NCBI RefSeq assembly: GCF_028767185.1
Contig: NZ_JARACK010000001.1
Span: 496,001-560,000, forward strand
Direction: 5' to 3'
DNA length: 64,000 nucleotides
Source: Mangrovimonas aestuarii
Lineage (GTDB): Bacteria > Bacteroidota > Bacteroidia > Flavobacteriales > Flavobacteriaceae
This document shows positions 45,423 to 54,843 of this stretch, in pieces; positions within the stretch are counted from its first letter, which is position 1; each line of letters begins with the position of its first letter. The translations under genes and the position numbers were made by a program. A model generated the notes under the pieces. That model was given only the letters and a program-made list of their open reading frames with translations, was not told the DNA's origin and ran no database searches.

Positions 45423-46625
45423 GTGAATTTCCCCTTATACATTGCCAAACGGTATTTACGCTCTAAGAGCAGCAATAATGCTATAAACTATATAACCATT
45501 ATTGCAGCCATTGGTATAGTACTAGGGTCGGCAGCGTTATTCATTGTCCTTTCAGGTTTTTCTGGGCTTAGGGATTTCTCCTTACAATTTACCTCTTTAG
45601 TAGACCCAGACCTTAAGGCCACAGCGAAAACAGGTAAATCCTATACACTTACTCCTGAGGAATTAATCAAGCTTAAAAAACTTAAAAGTGTTGCCAATTT
45701 TTCGCAGGTAATTGAGGAAGGAGCCATTTTTGTTTTCGACAATAAAAAAAAGGCGGCTTACATTAAAGGGGTTGATAGCACATATACCCTAGTAAGTGTT
45801 GTAGATTCCATTATGTTTCAAGGGGGCTGGTTACACCAGGACACCTACCAAACTATTGCAGGTGTAGGCATTGCTTACCAATTAGGCATGGGCGTTTTGG
45901 ATTATGGAAAATCCATTGGGGTTTACGTTCCAAAAACTGGAACAGGACAAATATCTTCTGTCAGCCAAGCTTTTAATCGTGTTCGTGGTTTTAATGTTGG
46001 TCTATTCGACATTAACGAAACCCTAAACGACAACTATGTTTTTGCTCCTATTGGAATGACTCGTGAGCTATTGGGCTTTGCTCCCAATCAACTCACTGCA
46101 TTAGAATTTAAACTACAACCTGGAGTTGACGAAGGAGAAGCAAGGGAAGAAATTCTTTCGGTTTTAGGGGATAAAGTAGTTTTGAAAAACCGCATTCAGC
46201 TTAATGAAGCGCTTTATAAAATGCTAAACACAGAGAATTTGGCCGTTTACCTGATTTTTACCCTAATTTTGATTATTGCCTTATTCAATGTGATAGGCTC
46301 AATAATCATGATGATACTAGATCGGAAAGCAACGTTGCACACGCTTTACAATCTCGGAGCAACCGTTAATAATATAAGACGCATATTCTTTATTCAGGGC
46401 AGCCTAATGACGCTTTTAGGAGGTGTTTTTGGGTTACTTTTAGGAGTTATGATAGTATGGCTGCAAAAAACATTCAGTTTAGTGATGATTACTTCAACTT
46501 TACCATACCCGGTAAGTTTTAAATTGGAAAACCTTTTTATCGTAGCACTGACGATAGGAATACTAGGCATCCTCACTTCGAAGCTAGCCTCTTCAAGAAT
46601 CACCAAAAACTTGATTATCCAATAG
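45423..46625 (+). CDS. FtsX/LolC-type ABC permease
   Basis: A 400-residue MacB/LolC-like membrane protein: an N-terminal helix (about residues 20-45, INYITIIAAIGIVLGSAALF), a large periplasmic part (about 50-265) and three C-terminal helices. Members move lipoproteins or act in cell division together with an ABC ATPase, which is not adjacent here. The GTG at 45423 follows the rbfA stop without a gap. It converges on batE with 13 bases between the stops and no visible terminator. Confidence 0.88.
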   Translation: MNFPLYIAKRYLRSKSSNNAINYITIIAAIGIVLGSAALFIVLSGFSGLRDFSLQFTSLVDPDLKATAKTGKSYTLTPEELIKLKKLKSVANFSQVIEEGAIFVFDNKKKAAYIKGVDSTYTLVSVVDSIMFQGGWLHQDTYQTIAGVGIAYQLGMGVLDYGKSIGVYVPKTGTGQISSVSQAFNRVRGFNVGLFDINETLNDNYVFAPIGMTRELLGFAPNQLTALEFKLQPGVDEGEAREEILSVLGDKVVLKNRIQLNEALYKMLNTENLAVYLIFTLILIIALFNVIGSIIMMILDRKATLHTLYNLGATVNNIRRIFFIQGSLMTLLGGVFGLLLGVMIVWLQKTFSLVMITSTLPYPVSFKLENLFIVALTIGILGILTSKLASSRITKNLIIQ

Positions 46626-46638
46626 GCTAAATTGTATT

Positions 46639-47388
46639 TTATAAAGCTTTTATATCTGCTTTGGATATCCAGCCTGTTTTACCATCACTTAGCTTAATCT
46701 TTTTCCAGTTGCTTACAGTATCTAAAATTTGCACTTTGGTCCCTTCATGCAACTTAAAGAGCTCCTGACTTCTTAAATTAGGCTCACTTTTTACTTGGGT
46801 TTCCTCTACAAAAACAATTGCAGGCTTATTATTTGCATCCAAATTATATTTGCGAAACGCCAATCCTAAGGTCGTTAAGGAAAAGAATAAAACCAATAGA
46901 CTTCCCACAAAAGCAACACGCTTTTTAGCTGTAGAATAAGAAAAGTAGTATACCAAATAAAGCACAACAAACAATACCATAAAAACTACTGCAAAAATGG
47001 CCCAATTGTCAAATTCCATTACATTGGTAACATTATTGAAAATTCTGGACAAACCTGTCTGCGGAATGGTATCGATTGCATCGATGGTCATGTTTTGGGC
47101 AAATGACAAGTTATTCTTTATCTCCTTATCGTTTGGTGCCAATTGTAATGCCTTCTCGTAATAATAAATACTAGGTGCAATATTGTTTAGTTTATAATTG
47201 GCGTTGGCAAGATTAAAGTACAAAGCTTCCGAATGCATACCTGCATCCAAAACCTGCTTGTATTTATCTATGGCTTCTGCATATTTACCCTCATTATACA
47301 GAGTATTTCCAGCATCGAACAATGATTTCTCTTGAGCCAAGCCTACTGCTCCAAACAAAATGACAATAATGTATAATAGCTGTTTCAT
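46639..47388 (-). CDS. batE: BatE: TPR and SH3-domain protein
   Basis: A 249-residue exported protein with a signal peptide (about 18 residues, ending GLAQ), TPR helices at about 20-100 (AIDKYKQVLDAGMHSEALYFNLANANYKL), two membrane helices (about 130-178) and a C-terminal bacterial SH3 domain (EGTKVQILDTVSNWKKIKLSDGKTGWIS). This is the last gene of the Bat operon. The ATG at 47388 directly after the batD stop is chosen; a TTG 21 bases earlier is possible but lies inside batD. Confidence 0.88.
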   Translation of the reverse strand: MKQLLYIIVILFGAVGLAQEKSLFDAGNTLYNEGKYAEAIDKYKQVLDAGMHSEALYFNLANANYKLNNIAPSIYYYEKALQLAPNDKEIKNNLSFAQNMTIDAIDTIPQTGLSRIFNNVTNVMEFDNWAIFAVVFMVLFVVLYLVYYFSYSTAKKRVAFVGSLLVLFFSLTTLGLAFRKYNLDANNKPAIVFVEETQVKSEPNLRSQELFKLHEGTKVQILDTVSNWKKIKLSDGKTGWISKADIKAL

Positions 47389-47389
47389 C

Positions 47390-49165
47390 TTAAACAATCT
47401 GTTTATCAATTAATGAAATGGTTCTTGCTGCTTTATCATAATCCTGTTTCATGGCTACATTGGTAGTTGGGGTATATCGCGCCAACTCACAACTGTTCAG
47501 CAGTTCTATAAATTCATCTATCGTAATTTTCTCAACGGATTTTGAAAACAATAATTCACTTATCTTTTCCTTACTGAACTCGCTGGTCTCTATCTGTAAT
47601 TTGGCTTTTAAATAGTTATGTAATGCTTTTTCCAACGCAACATAAAACGATTCCTTGTTGCCCAACGCCTTTTTAGAAGCACTTAAATATTTCTTGGCTA
47701 ACCTATCTGCTTTTCTCACTTTATTACCAACCACATCGGCTTCTCTAGTGGCTTTTTTCTTTCTTACGACCATTGCCAAAGGAATGGCTAATAACGGCAG
47801 CAAGAGACTGCTCCAAAACCAACCTGAGTTAAAGAAATCTCCGTTTGTCATTGATCTTAAATTGGTTTTGGTTTTGATGAATGAAAACTGATCTTGATTC
47901 AACTCAACGGGCTGTTTGATTCCACCTGATGCAATATTTGAATTACCAGCCCCTGAATCGTTTAACGGCCCTTGCTTAACATCTATAATCAGTTCATCAG
48001 AATAGATTTGCTTATAGCTTTCTGTTTTAGGATTGAAATACGAGAACGAAATTCGTGGTATTGGGTACTTTCCTTTAAACTGGGGCACCACCGTATAGCT
48101 TTCACTTCGGTAACCTTGCATTCCATTGAGAGTGGTTCTAATATTATCGTTTTTCTCTGGTTCGTAAACCTCAAGCGAACTAGGCAAAGTAAGCTTAGGA
48201 AGTTCGAAAAGCTTTAAATTTCCGTTACCTGACGCTTCCACTTTTGCCTTAAGCGACTCTGAAGCATTAAGCTGGTCTTTGGATAGTGTTACCTTAAAAT
48301 CAAAACTCCCCACAGCTCCTGTAAAATCAGCTGGCTTACCTTGTTCTGGCAATGGTTTCACATTAATAGTTCGACTACCTGCAGAAATAGTCCTATGTAC
48401 TTGTCGCGTTAATCTACTGCCAAAAATATCACGACGATTTGTAGGCACTTCAACAGTTATATCCAGACTCAAAGGTTCAATTTCGAGTTTACCCGTCCGC
48501 TGGGGATACAATACTGTTTTACGTAAAACCACATAACGATAATCTTCACCTTTATAAGTTCCATTCTGTACTTTTAACCCTTTTACATCAATTGCTTGAC
48601 TCCAAAAATCATTATATCTTGGGTTATCTATTTCCCTCCAGTTGCTTACACCTGTGTTAGGAGCAACGTATAGCTTATAAATAACAGTAATAGCTTCGTT
48701 TAAATACGGATTAGACTTTGAGACCTCAGCAACTAAGTGGATGTTTTCCGAAGCAATATATTCCGCATCATTGCCATCCCTAGGCTTGTCAACAGCTTTG
48801 GTAACAATTACAGTGACAGGTGTTGTTTTATAAACTTGACCCTCTATTTCTATTGTAGCCTGATTGATAGTGAATGTCCCTTGACCTTTCGGTGCCAAGA
48901 AATAACTGTACGTTTTAGAAAAGCTTCGCTTTCCATTTACCCATGAATGGCTAACTGATTGATTTGGGCCTCCAACAACGGTAAAATTTGTAAATCCAGG
49001 TGGATTAAAATTATCACCATCCTCGTTCATCTCAAAATCTACACGTAAGCGCTCGTTAACGCCGAGCTTTGTTTTACTCACTTTGGCCTCAAATTTCACC
49101 TGAGCCGAAGCCACCGTAAAACTCAACATGAATAAAAGTAATGCTATGTGTTTAATCAATTTCAT
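47390..49165 (-). CDS. batD: BatD family protein
   Basis: A 591-residue exported membrane protein of the Bacteroides-aerotolerance operon. It has a signal peptide (MKLIKHIALLLFMLSFTVAS), a long periplasmic beta-sandwich region with the BatD sequence KLGVNERLRVDFEMNEDGDNF, one membrane helix at about 440-460 and a cytoplasmic helical tail. The ATG at 49165 is chosen because the signal peptide starts there; an ATG 27 bases upstream is weaker. Confidence 0.88.
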   Translation of the reverse strand: MKLIKHIALLLFMLSFTVASAQVKFEAKVSKTKLGVNERLRVDFEMNEDGDNFNPPGFTNFTVVGGPNQSVSHSWVNGKRSFSKTYSYFLAPKGQGTFTINQATIEIEGQVYKTTPVTVIVTKAVDKPRDGNDAEYIASENIHLVAEVSKSNPYLNEAITVIYKLYVAPNTGVSNWREIDNPRYNDFWSQAIDVKGLKVQNGTYKGEDYRYVVLRKTVLYPQRTGKLEIEPLSLDITVEVPTNRRDIFGSRLTRQVHRTISAGSRTINVKPLPEQGKPADFTGAVGSFDFKVTLSKDQLNASESLKAKVEASGNGNLKLFELPKLTLPSSLEVYEPEKNDNIRTTLNGMQGYRSESYTVVPQFKGKYPIPRISFSYFNPKTESYKQIYSDELIIDVKQGPLNDSGAGNSNIASGGIKQPVELNQDQFSFIKTKTNLRSMTNGDFFNSGWFWSSLLLPLLAIPLAMVVRKKKATREADVVGNKVRKADRLAKKYLSASKKALGNKESFYVALEKALHNYLKAKLQIETSEFSKEKISELLFSKSVEKITIDEFIELLNSCELARYTPTTNVAMKQDYDKAARTISLIDKQIV

Positions 49166-49209
49166 ATACGCTTTATATTTCAAAAACCACATATTGGGTT
49201 CGTAATCGT

Positions 49210-50055
49210 TTACCAGTCTTTTTCAGTAGGAAGCTTGGCTCCTTTCATTTTTTCGGCATTAACTTTTTCCTGAACTTTTTGCTCCTGGTTGTTCATCGCC
49301 TCCAAGATATTCTTCACCTGTTGAGGAGACAATTGCCCTGGCTGTTGCTTAGGCTGTTGAGGCTGCTTATCCCTCTCTCCTTTTCCGTCATCCTTCTTAT
49401 CCTCTTTAGGTTTTCCTTCCTCGTCCTTATTTTGTTCTCCTTCTTGTTTATCCTGATCGCCTTGATCGTTGTCGTCTTTTTGATCTTGCTGTTGGTTCTG
49501 ATCTTGATTTTGCTGATTATTATCCTTTTCCTCTTTCTCTTGTTCTTTCTTCGTTTTGTTATCGCCTTCTTCATCTTCTTCCTGAGGAGGATCTTGCTGG
49601 TTTTTGGCACAGTCTTTTGCCAAAGCTAAATTGTAACGGGTCTCATCATCTGAAGGATCATTTCGCAAGGCATTTTTAAAAGCTTCAACTGCTAATTTGC
49701 ACTTCTTCTCTTTCATGAATATATTTCCCATATTGTGAAAAGCCTTGTGCTTATCAGCTTTGTTCTCAGCATATTGAGCGGCCTGCTGGTTTCTATAAAG
49801 CGCCTCATCGAAATGCCCTTTTTGGTAGTAAGAATACCCTAGATTATATGCTCCAGCTGTATGGTTTGAATGTTCTGAAATGGCTTGTCTGTAATCAATC
49901 TCAGCACTTACAAAATCATCTTCCTCATAAGCTTCATTTCCTTCGTAAACATGCTCATCGGCTTTCAAAATGGCCTTAAGCTCTTGCTTATCCTCGTCTT
50001 GTGAAAAGGAAGTCCATGTAATAAAAACGACAATATATGTTATTAAATATCTCAT
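49210..50055 (-). CDS. batC: BatC: TPR protein with charged low-complexity tail
   Basis: A 281-residue exported protein with a signal peptide (about 18 residues), TPR repeats over about 30-155 (AGAYNLGYSYYQKGHFDEALYR; AFHNMGNIFMKEKKCKLAVEAF) and a long disordered tail rich in Gln, Asp, Glu and Lys (about 160-250). The tail DNA is almost purely purine on the coding strand and creates long spurious frames on the other strand. BatC is thought to link the VWA proteins in the periplasm. Confidence 0.88.
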   Translation of the reverse strand: MRYLITYIVVFITWTSFSQDEDKQELKAILKADEHVYEGNEAYEEDDFVSAEIDYRQAISEHSNHTAGAYNLGYSYYQKGHFDEALYRNQQAAQYAENKADKHKAFHNMGNIFMKEKKCKLAVEAFKNALRNDPSDDETRYNLALAKDCAKNQQDPPQEEDEEGDNKTKKEQEKEEKDNNQQNQDQNQQQDQKDDNDQGDQDKQEGEQNKDEEGKPKEDKKDDGKGERDKQPQQPKQQPGQLSPQQVKNILEAMNNQEQKVQEKVNAEKMKGAKLPTEKDW

Positions 50056-50138
50056 ACAGATTACTTTATAAAGCTATAAAACTAATGGTTAAGTTTATTT
50101 TAATGTTTTCTTAAAGTTCTTACAATGATTGATTAACC

Positions 50139-51182
50139 TTAACTGTCTTCGTTAAATAAGTTTAACTTTTTAAGCCAGGCCGTTTTACGATCCAAAAGAA
50201 AAATATCCAAAAACAGCAAAGCAATTCCTAATGCCAGAAACCATTGGAATTGGTCTTTAAAATCGGCAAATTGTTTAGCCTCAAATTCTGTTTTGTCCAT
50301 TTTGTTGAGAATTTCTTTGATCTCTTCTACCACCTTACTGGTATTACGTCCATTGATATAAACCCCATCGGCCTCATCGGCTATTTGTTTGAGAGTCTCT
50401 TCGTTCAAACGTGTTATTACAGTCTCTCCCTGTTTGTCTTTTTTATAATTAAGCACAACCCCATTTCTTTTAATTGGGATAGGCCCCCCTTTAACATCTC
50501 CGACACCAATTGTAAAAATGCGAATACCATCTTTTGCGGCTTCTTCCGCTACATCGGCTGCTACCTCACTGTGATCTTCACCATCTGAAATAATGACCAA
50601 AACCCGATTGGTTTGCTCATCATCATCGTAATAGGTTTTAGCCAATTCAATCGCTTCGTTGATAGCTGTTCCCTGTGATGACAACATATCGGTATTCATA
50701 TTCTGAAGGAACATCTTTGCCGATGCATAATCTGTAGTAATAGGTAGCTGAGGAAAAGCTTTCCCTGCATAAGCAATAATCCCAATACGGTCGCTCGCTA
50801 AATTGTTGATGATTTGCGTTACCAGCTGCTTGGCTTTCTCCAAACGGTTGGGCGCAACATCCTCAGCCAACATACTTTTGGAAACATCTACCGCAAATAC
50901 AATGTCAACCCCTTCACGCTTAACGGTCTCAACCTTAGTACCTATTTTAGGGTTTACCATAGCTATAGTTAAACTCGCTATTGCTAAACACCAAACAATA
51001 AGCTTTAAAATGGGTTTAAAGATCGACTTGTTAGGGCTTAACCGGTTCAGCAAATCTGAATTTGCAAATCGTTTTTGGGTACGGCGTTTCCAAAATTGAA
51101 GCACCAAAAAGATCAGGACAGCTAAAGGAATAACCGCCAGTGCCCAAAACCATACTTTCTGTTCCAATTGATAAAAATCCAT
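50139..51182 (-). CDS. batB: BatB: VWA-domain protein
   Basis: A 347-residue membrane protein with two N-terminal helices (about 12-30 and 58-76), then a von Willebrand A domain with an intact MIDAS motif (D99-V-S-K-S103), a conserved T in TTDY and ISDGEDHSE, and one C-terminal membrane helix. VWA domains bind a partner through a divalent metal. It lies between batA and batC, 25 bases from batA. Confidence 0.92.
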   Translation of the reverse strand: MDFYQLEQKVWFWALAVIPLAVLIFLVLQFWKRRTQKRFANSDLLNRLSPNKSIFKPILKLIVWCLAIASLTIAMVNPKIGTKVETVKREGVDIVFAVDVSKSMLAEDVAPNRLEKAKQLVTQIINNLASDRIGIIAYAGKAFPQLPITTDYASAKMFLQNMNTDMLSSQGTAINEAIELAKTYYDDDEQTNRVLVIISDGEDHSEVAADVAEEAAKDGIRIFTIGVGDVKGGPIPIKRNGVVLNYKKDKQGETVITRLNEETLKQIADEADGVYINGRNTSKVVEEIKEILNKMDKTEFEAKQFADFKDQFQWFLALGIALLFLDIFLLDRKTAWLKKLNLFNEDS

Positions 51183-51207
51183 CGTACTATTCTACTTTAG
51201 TTACTAC

Positions 51208-52212
51208 TTATACGAAGCTTCTGAATACTGTGTTGCGCAGTAACAATTCCAAAATAAGCAACAGTCCAGCCAATAATACCAATGGTCTGAACTTTTCTTC
51301 GTAATTGTAGAATTTAAATTCTTCTATTTCTGTTTTCTCCAGCTTATTGATTTCATCGTAAACCTCCTCAAGCTTTTGGTTATCTGTAGCTCGGAAATAC
51401 TTTCCGCCGGTAGCTTCTGCAATTTCCTTAAGAAGAGCTTCATCAATCTCCACTTGAACCCTCCCATATTGGAAGCTTCCGTTAGGCTTTAAAGCAACAG
51501 GAGATAACGCCATCCCATTTGTTCCCAAACCAATGGTGTAAGTTTTAATGCCAAATTCCACAGCTAACTCTGCTGCAATTTTAGGATCTATTTGTCCGGC
51601 ATTGTTAACCCCATCCGTCAAGAGAATTATCACTTTACTTTTAGCCTTACTATCCTTAAGACGATTTACAGCCGTAGCTAATCCCATCCCAATTGCTGTT
51701 CCTCCCTCTATTACTGTATTGTATTTTACTTCATCAAGAGATCGCAACACAATAGCCTTATCACTTGTAATAGGGGTTTTAGTATAAGCTTCTCCTGCAT
51801 ATTCCACCAATCCGATACGGTCGTTTGGACGTCCTTTTATGAAATCGGCTGCCACTAACTTTAATGCCTCCAATCGGTTTGGTCTTAAATCACGTGCCAA
51901 CATACTCGCCGACACATCTATAGCCATAACAATATCTATCCCTCTGGTTGTTTTTGTTTTTGTGGAAACATCTACAGTTCTGGGCCTTGCAATAGCAGTA
52001 ATCAACAACGCAAGTGCGATTAACCTAAAAACAAATAAAGCATGTCTTAGCTTGGGCAACACACTATTAGTTACTTTAAATCCTTTTATGCTGGACATTT
52101 TTAGTTCTGCAGTCTGCTTATTATGCTTGAACCAATACCATACAACAGCACATGGTATTAGCAGCAACAACCAAAACAACTCTTTATTTACAAACTCAAT
52201 GCCTTCTAACAT
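51208..52212 (-). CDS. batA: BatA: VWA-domain protein
   Basis: A 334-residue paralog of BatB with the same order: two N-terminal membrane helices, VWA domain with MIDAS D99-V-S-A-S103 (DVSASMLARD), TDGVNNAG, and a C-terminal helix. Its first base is the last base of the preceding gene's stop codon region, so the two overlap by a single base. It probably forms a heterodimer with BatB in the inner membrane. Confidence 0.92.
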   Translation of the reverse strand: MLEGIEFVNKELFWLLLLIPCAVVWYWFKHNKQTAELKMSSIKGFKVTNSVLPKLRHALFVFRLIALALLITAIARPRTVDVSTKTKTTRGIDIVMAIDVSASMLARDLRPNRLEALKLVAADFIKGRPNDRIGLVEYAGEAYTKTPITSDKAIVLRSLDEVKYNTVIEGGTAIGMGLATAVNRLKDSKAKSKVIILLTDGVNNAGQIDPKIAAELAVEFGIKTYTIGLGTNGMALSPVALKPNGSFQYGRVQVEIDEALLKEIAEATGGKYFRATDNQKLEEVYDEINKLEKTEIEEFKFYNYEEKFRPLVLLAGLLLILELLLRNTVFRSFV

Positions 52213-53903
52213 TATTCTTCTCTTGTTTTAAGTTCAATAGAATTTAAAATTCGGTCTATAATCTTTTCTGCATAAGCATCATCCTTCTTACGATACATAG
52301 TAAGCTGCTGGAGCACATTCTCTCCTGCAAATTGAAGAATTATATATTCGCCTTCAACAAAATTATCGCTATTGGGTATAGGTAAACTTGCAGTACCATA
52401 AGTTTTAAGGCCATCTATACCATTGGTTGTTGAATATTTTTCCTGCATTACCATAAGATTACTAACCCCTTGAGCCTCCAATTCTCTGATGGCTGCTTCC
52501 GAAGCTTGCCTCAAGTCTATTGTAGGTTTATCCTTTTCTTCGGTTTGCTGCTGGTCTTTAGAAAAATCATAACGAGCGGTAGAAACCGTAACTCCAAAAA
52601 AGTCTAACATACTTCCGTAGGAAAAAGTAGTTGTTTTAACCTTATCCTTAAATTCTTCTGGAAGTGACATTTCCACACGCTTAAGAACTTTGGGTGTAGA
52701 AATTTTGATTGGAGGGATACCATATTCGCTAGTTACCCAATCGCCTTCCAAAAGCTCCTTGGTATCATGCCCCAAAATGGTGTCTTTAACATAACCTGCT
52801 CCGTATTTTATTGCAAAGCCTGTAAAAGTCATCAAAGCAATAAGCACAACAACCACTGAAGTGATGATAATCTTCTTTCGCTTATGTTTACGCTCTTGTT
52901 CTTCCTTATACGTTTTATCCTGTAACTTCTCTTCCTCTGTTGGTTCGGGCAACACTTCTCGAACGTGGTCAATTTCAGAATCGATAGTTTCCTTATCTAG
53001 TTTTGCCAACTCTAGATCCACTTCAGATTTTGCAAATTTCACCAAATCGGCACGCTTTAAAATAGCCTCAAGATTCCTTATGGTTTCAGTGCTCAGTTCT
53101 ATTTTATGTCCTTCACGAAGCAAGTTTAAACGACCTATCAATTCTTCGGTTGTACTTTCCAAAGCGTGATCGTATACTTTTTCGTCAAGATAGGTTCGTA
53201 TTGCCAGAGTTAGTTCTGAGTAGTAATTTTTAAGCTCAGAACGCTCTAAATACCCGCTTTCATCTAATTTTTTCAGCGCCAATTTAGCCCTGTCGTATGG
53301 AGGCAATAATGCTATTTCTTCTTCTTCGGTCAATGGCTTTTTACGCCACAAAAACCAGTAAAGCAGCCCACCAATAACCGAAAACACCAAAAGGGCAATC
53401 AATAAGTATTTCCACCAATTACCCATAGGCTTATCTACTGCTATCATCGGTTTGACATCGTACAACCCTTGCTTGGTGGTATCTATAGCAACTTCTCGAA
53501 TTTCAACCTTAACAGGGTCTGTAAAAAGTTCTTTACTGCCTATTGTTATTTTTTGTCGTGGGATTGTATAATGGCCAGAATCGAATTGGGTTAATCCGTA
53601 TCTCTTGATCAATTTATATCTGGCATCCTGTTTTGTTGTATCAATTTTAAAAGACTCAATCATCTCCAAAGGCATAAAGGTTTGCCCTTCTGGAAAAACC
53701 ACGTAGTCTGTAGAATCTGTCTCTACCTCAACCCTATAAGTTATTTGTTGCCCAATTTTTACCGAAGTTGAATCGATTGAAGACTTTACTTCTTGAGCAA
53801 ATAAGGACAGTGATGAAAACAGACAAAATACAACCAACGGCAAAACGTTGGGGCTTGTAAATGGTTTATGTGTTCTGTGCATTGTTTTCAATAGGTATCT
53901 CAT
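52212..53903 (-). CDS. BatD-like N-terminal plus DUF4381-type protein
   Basis: A 563-residue membrane protein. A signal peptide leads into a BatD-like beta-sandwich (EVKSSIDSTSVKIGQQITYRVEVE) of about 110 residues, then a membrane helix (about 160-183), a cytoplasmic helical part with EEEIALLPPYDRAKLALKKL, a second membrane helix (about 340-360) and a C-terminal domain. It sits between the DUF58 gene and batA in the Bat operon. The ATG at 53903 directly abuts the TAA of the DUF58 gene. This gene is not part of the original batA-E naming. Confidence 0.82.
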   Translation of the reverse strand: MRYLLKTMHRTHKPFTSPNVLPLVVFCLFSSLSLFAQEVKSSIDSTSVKIGQQITYRVEVETDSTDYVVFPEGQTFMPLEMIESFKIDTTKQDARYKLIKRYGLTQFDSGHYTIPRQKITIGSKELFTDPVKVEIREVAIDTTKQGLYDVKPMIAVDKPMGNWWKYLLIALLVFSVIGGLLYWFLWRKKPLTEEEEIALLPPYDRAKLALKKLDESGYLERSELKNYYSELTLAIRTYLDEKVYDHALESTTEELIGRLNLLREGHKIELSTETIRNLEAILKRADLVKFAKSEVDLELAKLDKETIDSEIDHVREVLPEPTEEEKLQDKTYKEEQERKHKRKKIIITSVVVVLIALMTFTGFAIKYGAGYVKDTILGHDTKELLEGDWVTSEYGIPPIKISTPKVLKRVEMSLPEEFKDKVKTTTFSYGSMLDFFGVTVSTARYDFSKDQQQTEEKDKPTIDLRQASEAAIRELEAQGVSNLMVMQEKYSTTNGIDGLKTYGTASLPIPNSDNFVEGEYIILQFAGENVLQQLTMYRKKDDAYAEKIIDRILNSIELKTREE

Positions 53904-54770
53904 TTATCCTCTGCGTTTAAAATACCCGAGTAATTTTTTCACATAGCTTTCGTCTACTCGGCAATTCATTTGTCCAGCTCCAGCTTTAGCAAAGCTATCT
54001 TTAAAATACTCTACTCTTTCGTTATAATATTTTGAATAGTTCTGTCTAACCTTTTTTGAAGACGTATTTACTAAGAGTAACTCTCCACTTTCTTCGTCTT
54101 CCATTTGTACCATTCCCAAATTGGGGATAGCCTCTTCGCTTTTATCATAAACCCGTATTCCGGTAACATCATGTCTTCCGGAAGCGATTTTTAAGGTTTG
54201 TTTATACTCATCCGTAATGAAATCTGAAAGTAAAAACACAATGGCTTTTTTCTTCATTACATTCGACAAAAACTTTAAAGCTTCACTAATATTAGTCTTT
54301 TTACTTTTAGGCTCAAACTCGATGAGCTCCCTAATAATACGAAGGACATGCGAGCGTCCTTTTTTTGGAGGAATATAAAGCTCTATAGCATCGGAAAACA
54401 ATATCAGCCCAATCTTATCATTATTTTGGGTTGCCGAGAACGCTAAGGTTGCAGCAATTTCTGTAACGATTTCATTTTTAAACTGGTTGGTAGTTCCAAA
54501 CCATTCCGAACCAGAAACGTCTACCATTAACATCATGGTAAGTTCACGCTCTTCTTCAAACACCTTAACATAAGGTTCGTTATAGCGAGCTGTAACGTTC
54601 CAATCGATATTGCGTACATCGTCCCCAAATTGGTACTGACGCACTTCAGAAAAAGTCATTCCTCTGCCTTTAAAAGTAGAGTGGTACTCTCCTCCAAAAA
54701 TGTGATCAGACAATCTGCGTGTCTTTATCTCTATTTTCCGTACTTTCTTGAGTAGTTCTTTAGTATCCAT
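53904..54770 (-). CDS. DUF58 domain protein of the Bat operon
   Basis: A 288-residue cytoplasmic protein. The DUF58 signature is in residues 24-70 (GEYHSTFKGRGMTFSEVRQY, DDVRNIDWNVTAR), followed by a VWA-like fold with D84-V-S-G-S88. DUF58 proteins always accompany MoxR ATPases and VWA proteins, and are thought to be the client or adaptor of the chaperone. It is the second gene of the operon, 73 bases after moxR. Confidence 0.93.
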   Translation of the reverse strand: MDTKELLKKVRKIEIKTRRLSDHIFGGEYHSTFKGRGMTFSEVRQYQFGDDVRNIDWNVTARYNEPYVKVFEEERELTMMLMVDVSGSEWFGTTNQFKNEIVTEIAATLAFSATQNNDKIGLILFSDAIELYIPPKKGRSHVLRIIRELIEFEPKSKKTNISEALKFLSNVMKKKAIVFLLSDFITDEYKQTLKIASGRHDVTGIRVYDKSEEAIPNLGMVQMEDEESGELLLVNTSSKKVRQNYSKYYNERVEYFKDSFAKAGAGQMNCRVDESYVKKLLGYFKRRG

Positions 54771-54843
54771 GGGTGAATTTACGATTCGAGCTTTGAGGTT
54801 TTACAGTTACTTTAACCGTAGCACTTTAATCTAAATCTGTAAT

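Noticed and set aside
49279-49629. Long open frames on both strands inside batC
   Set aside because: They are made by a purine-rich low-complexity region coding for Asp/Glu/Lys/Gln, and give Leu/Ile-only or Lys/Arg-only products with no start signals.
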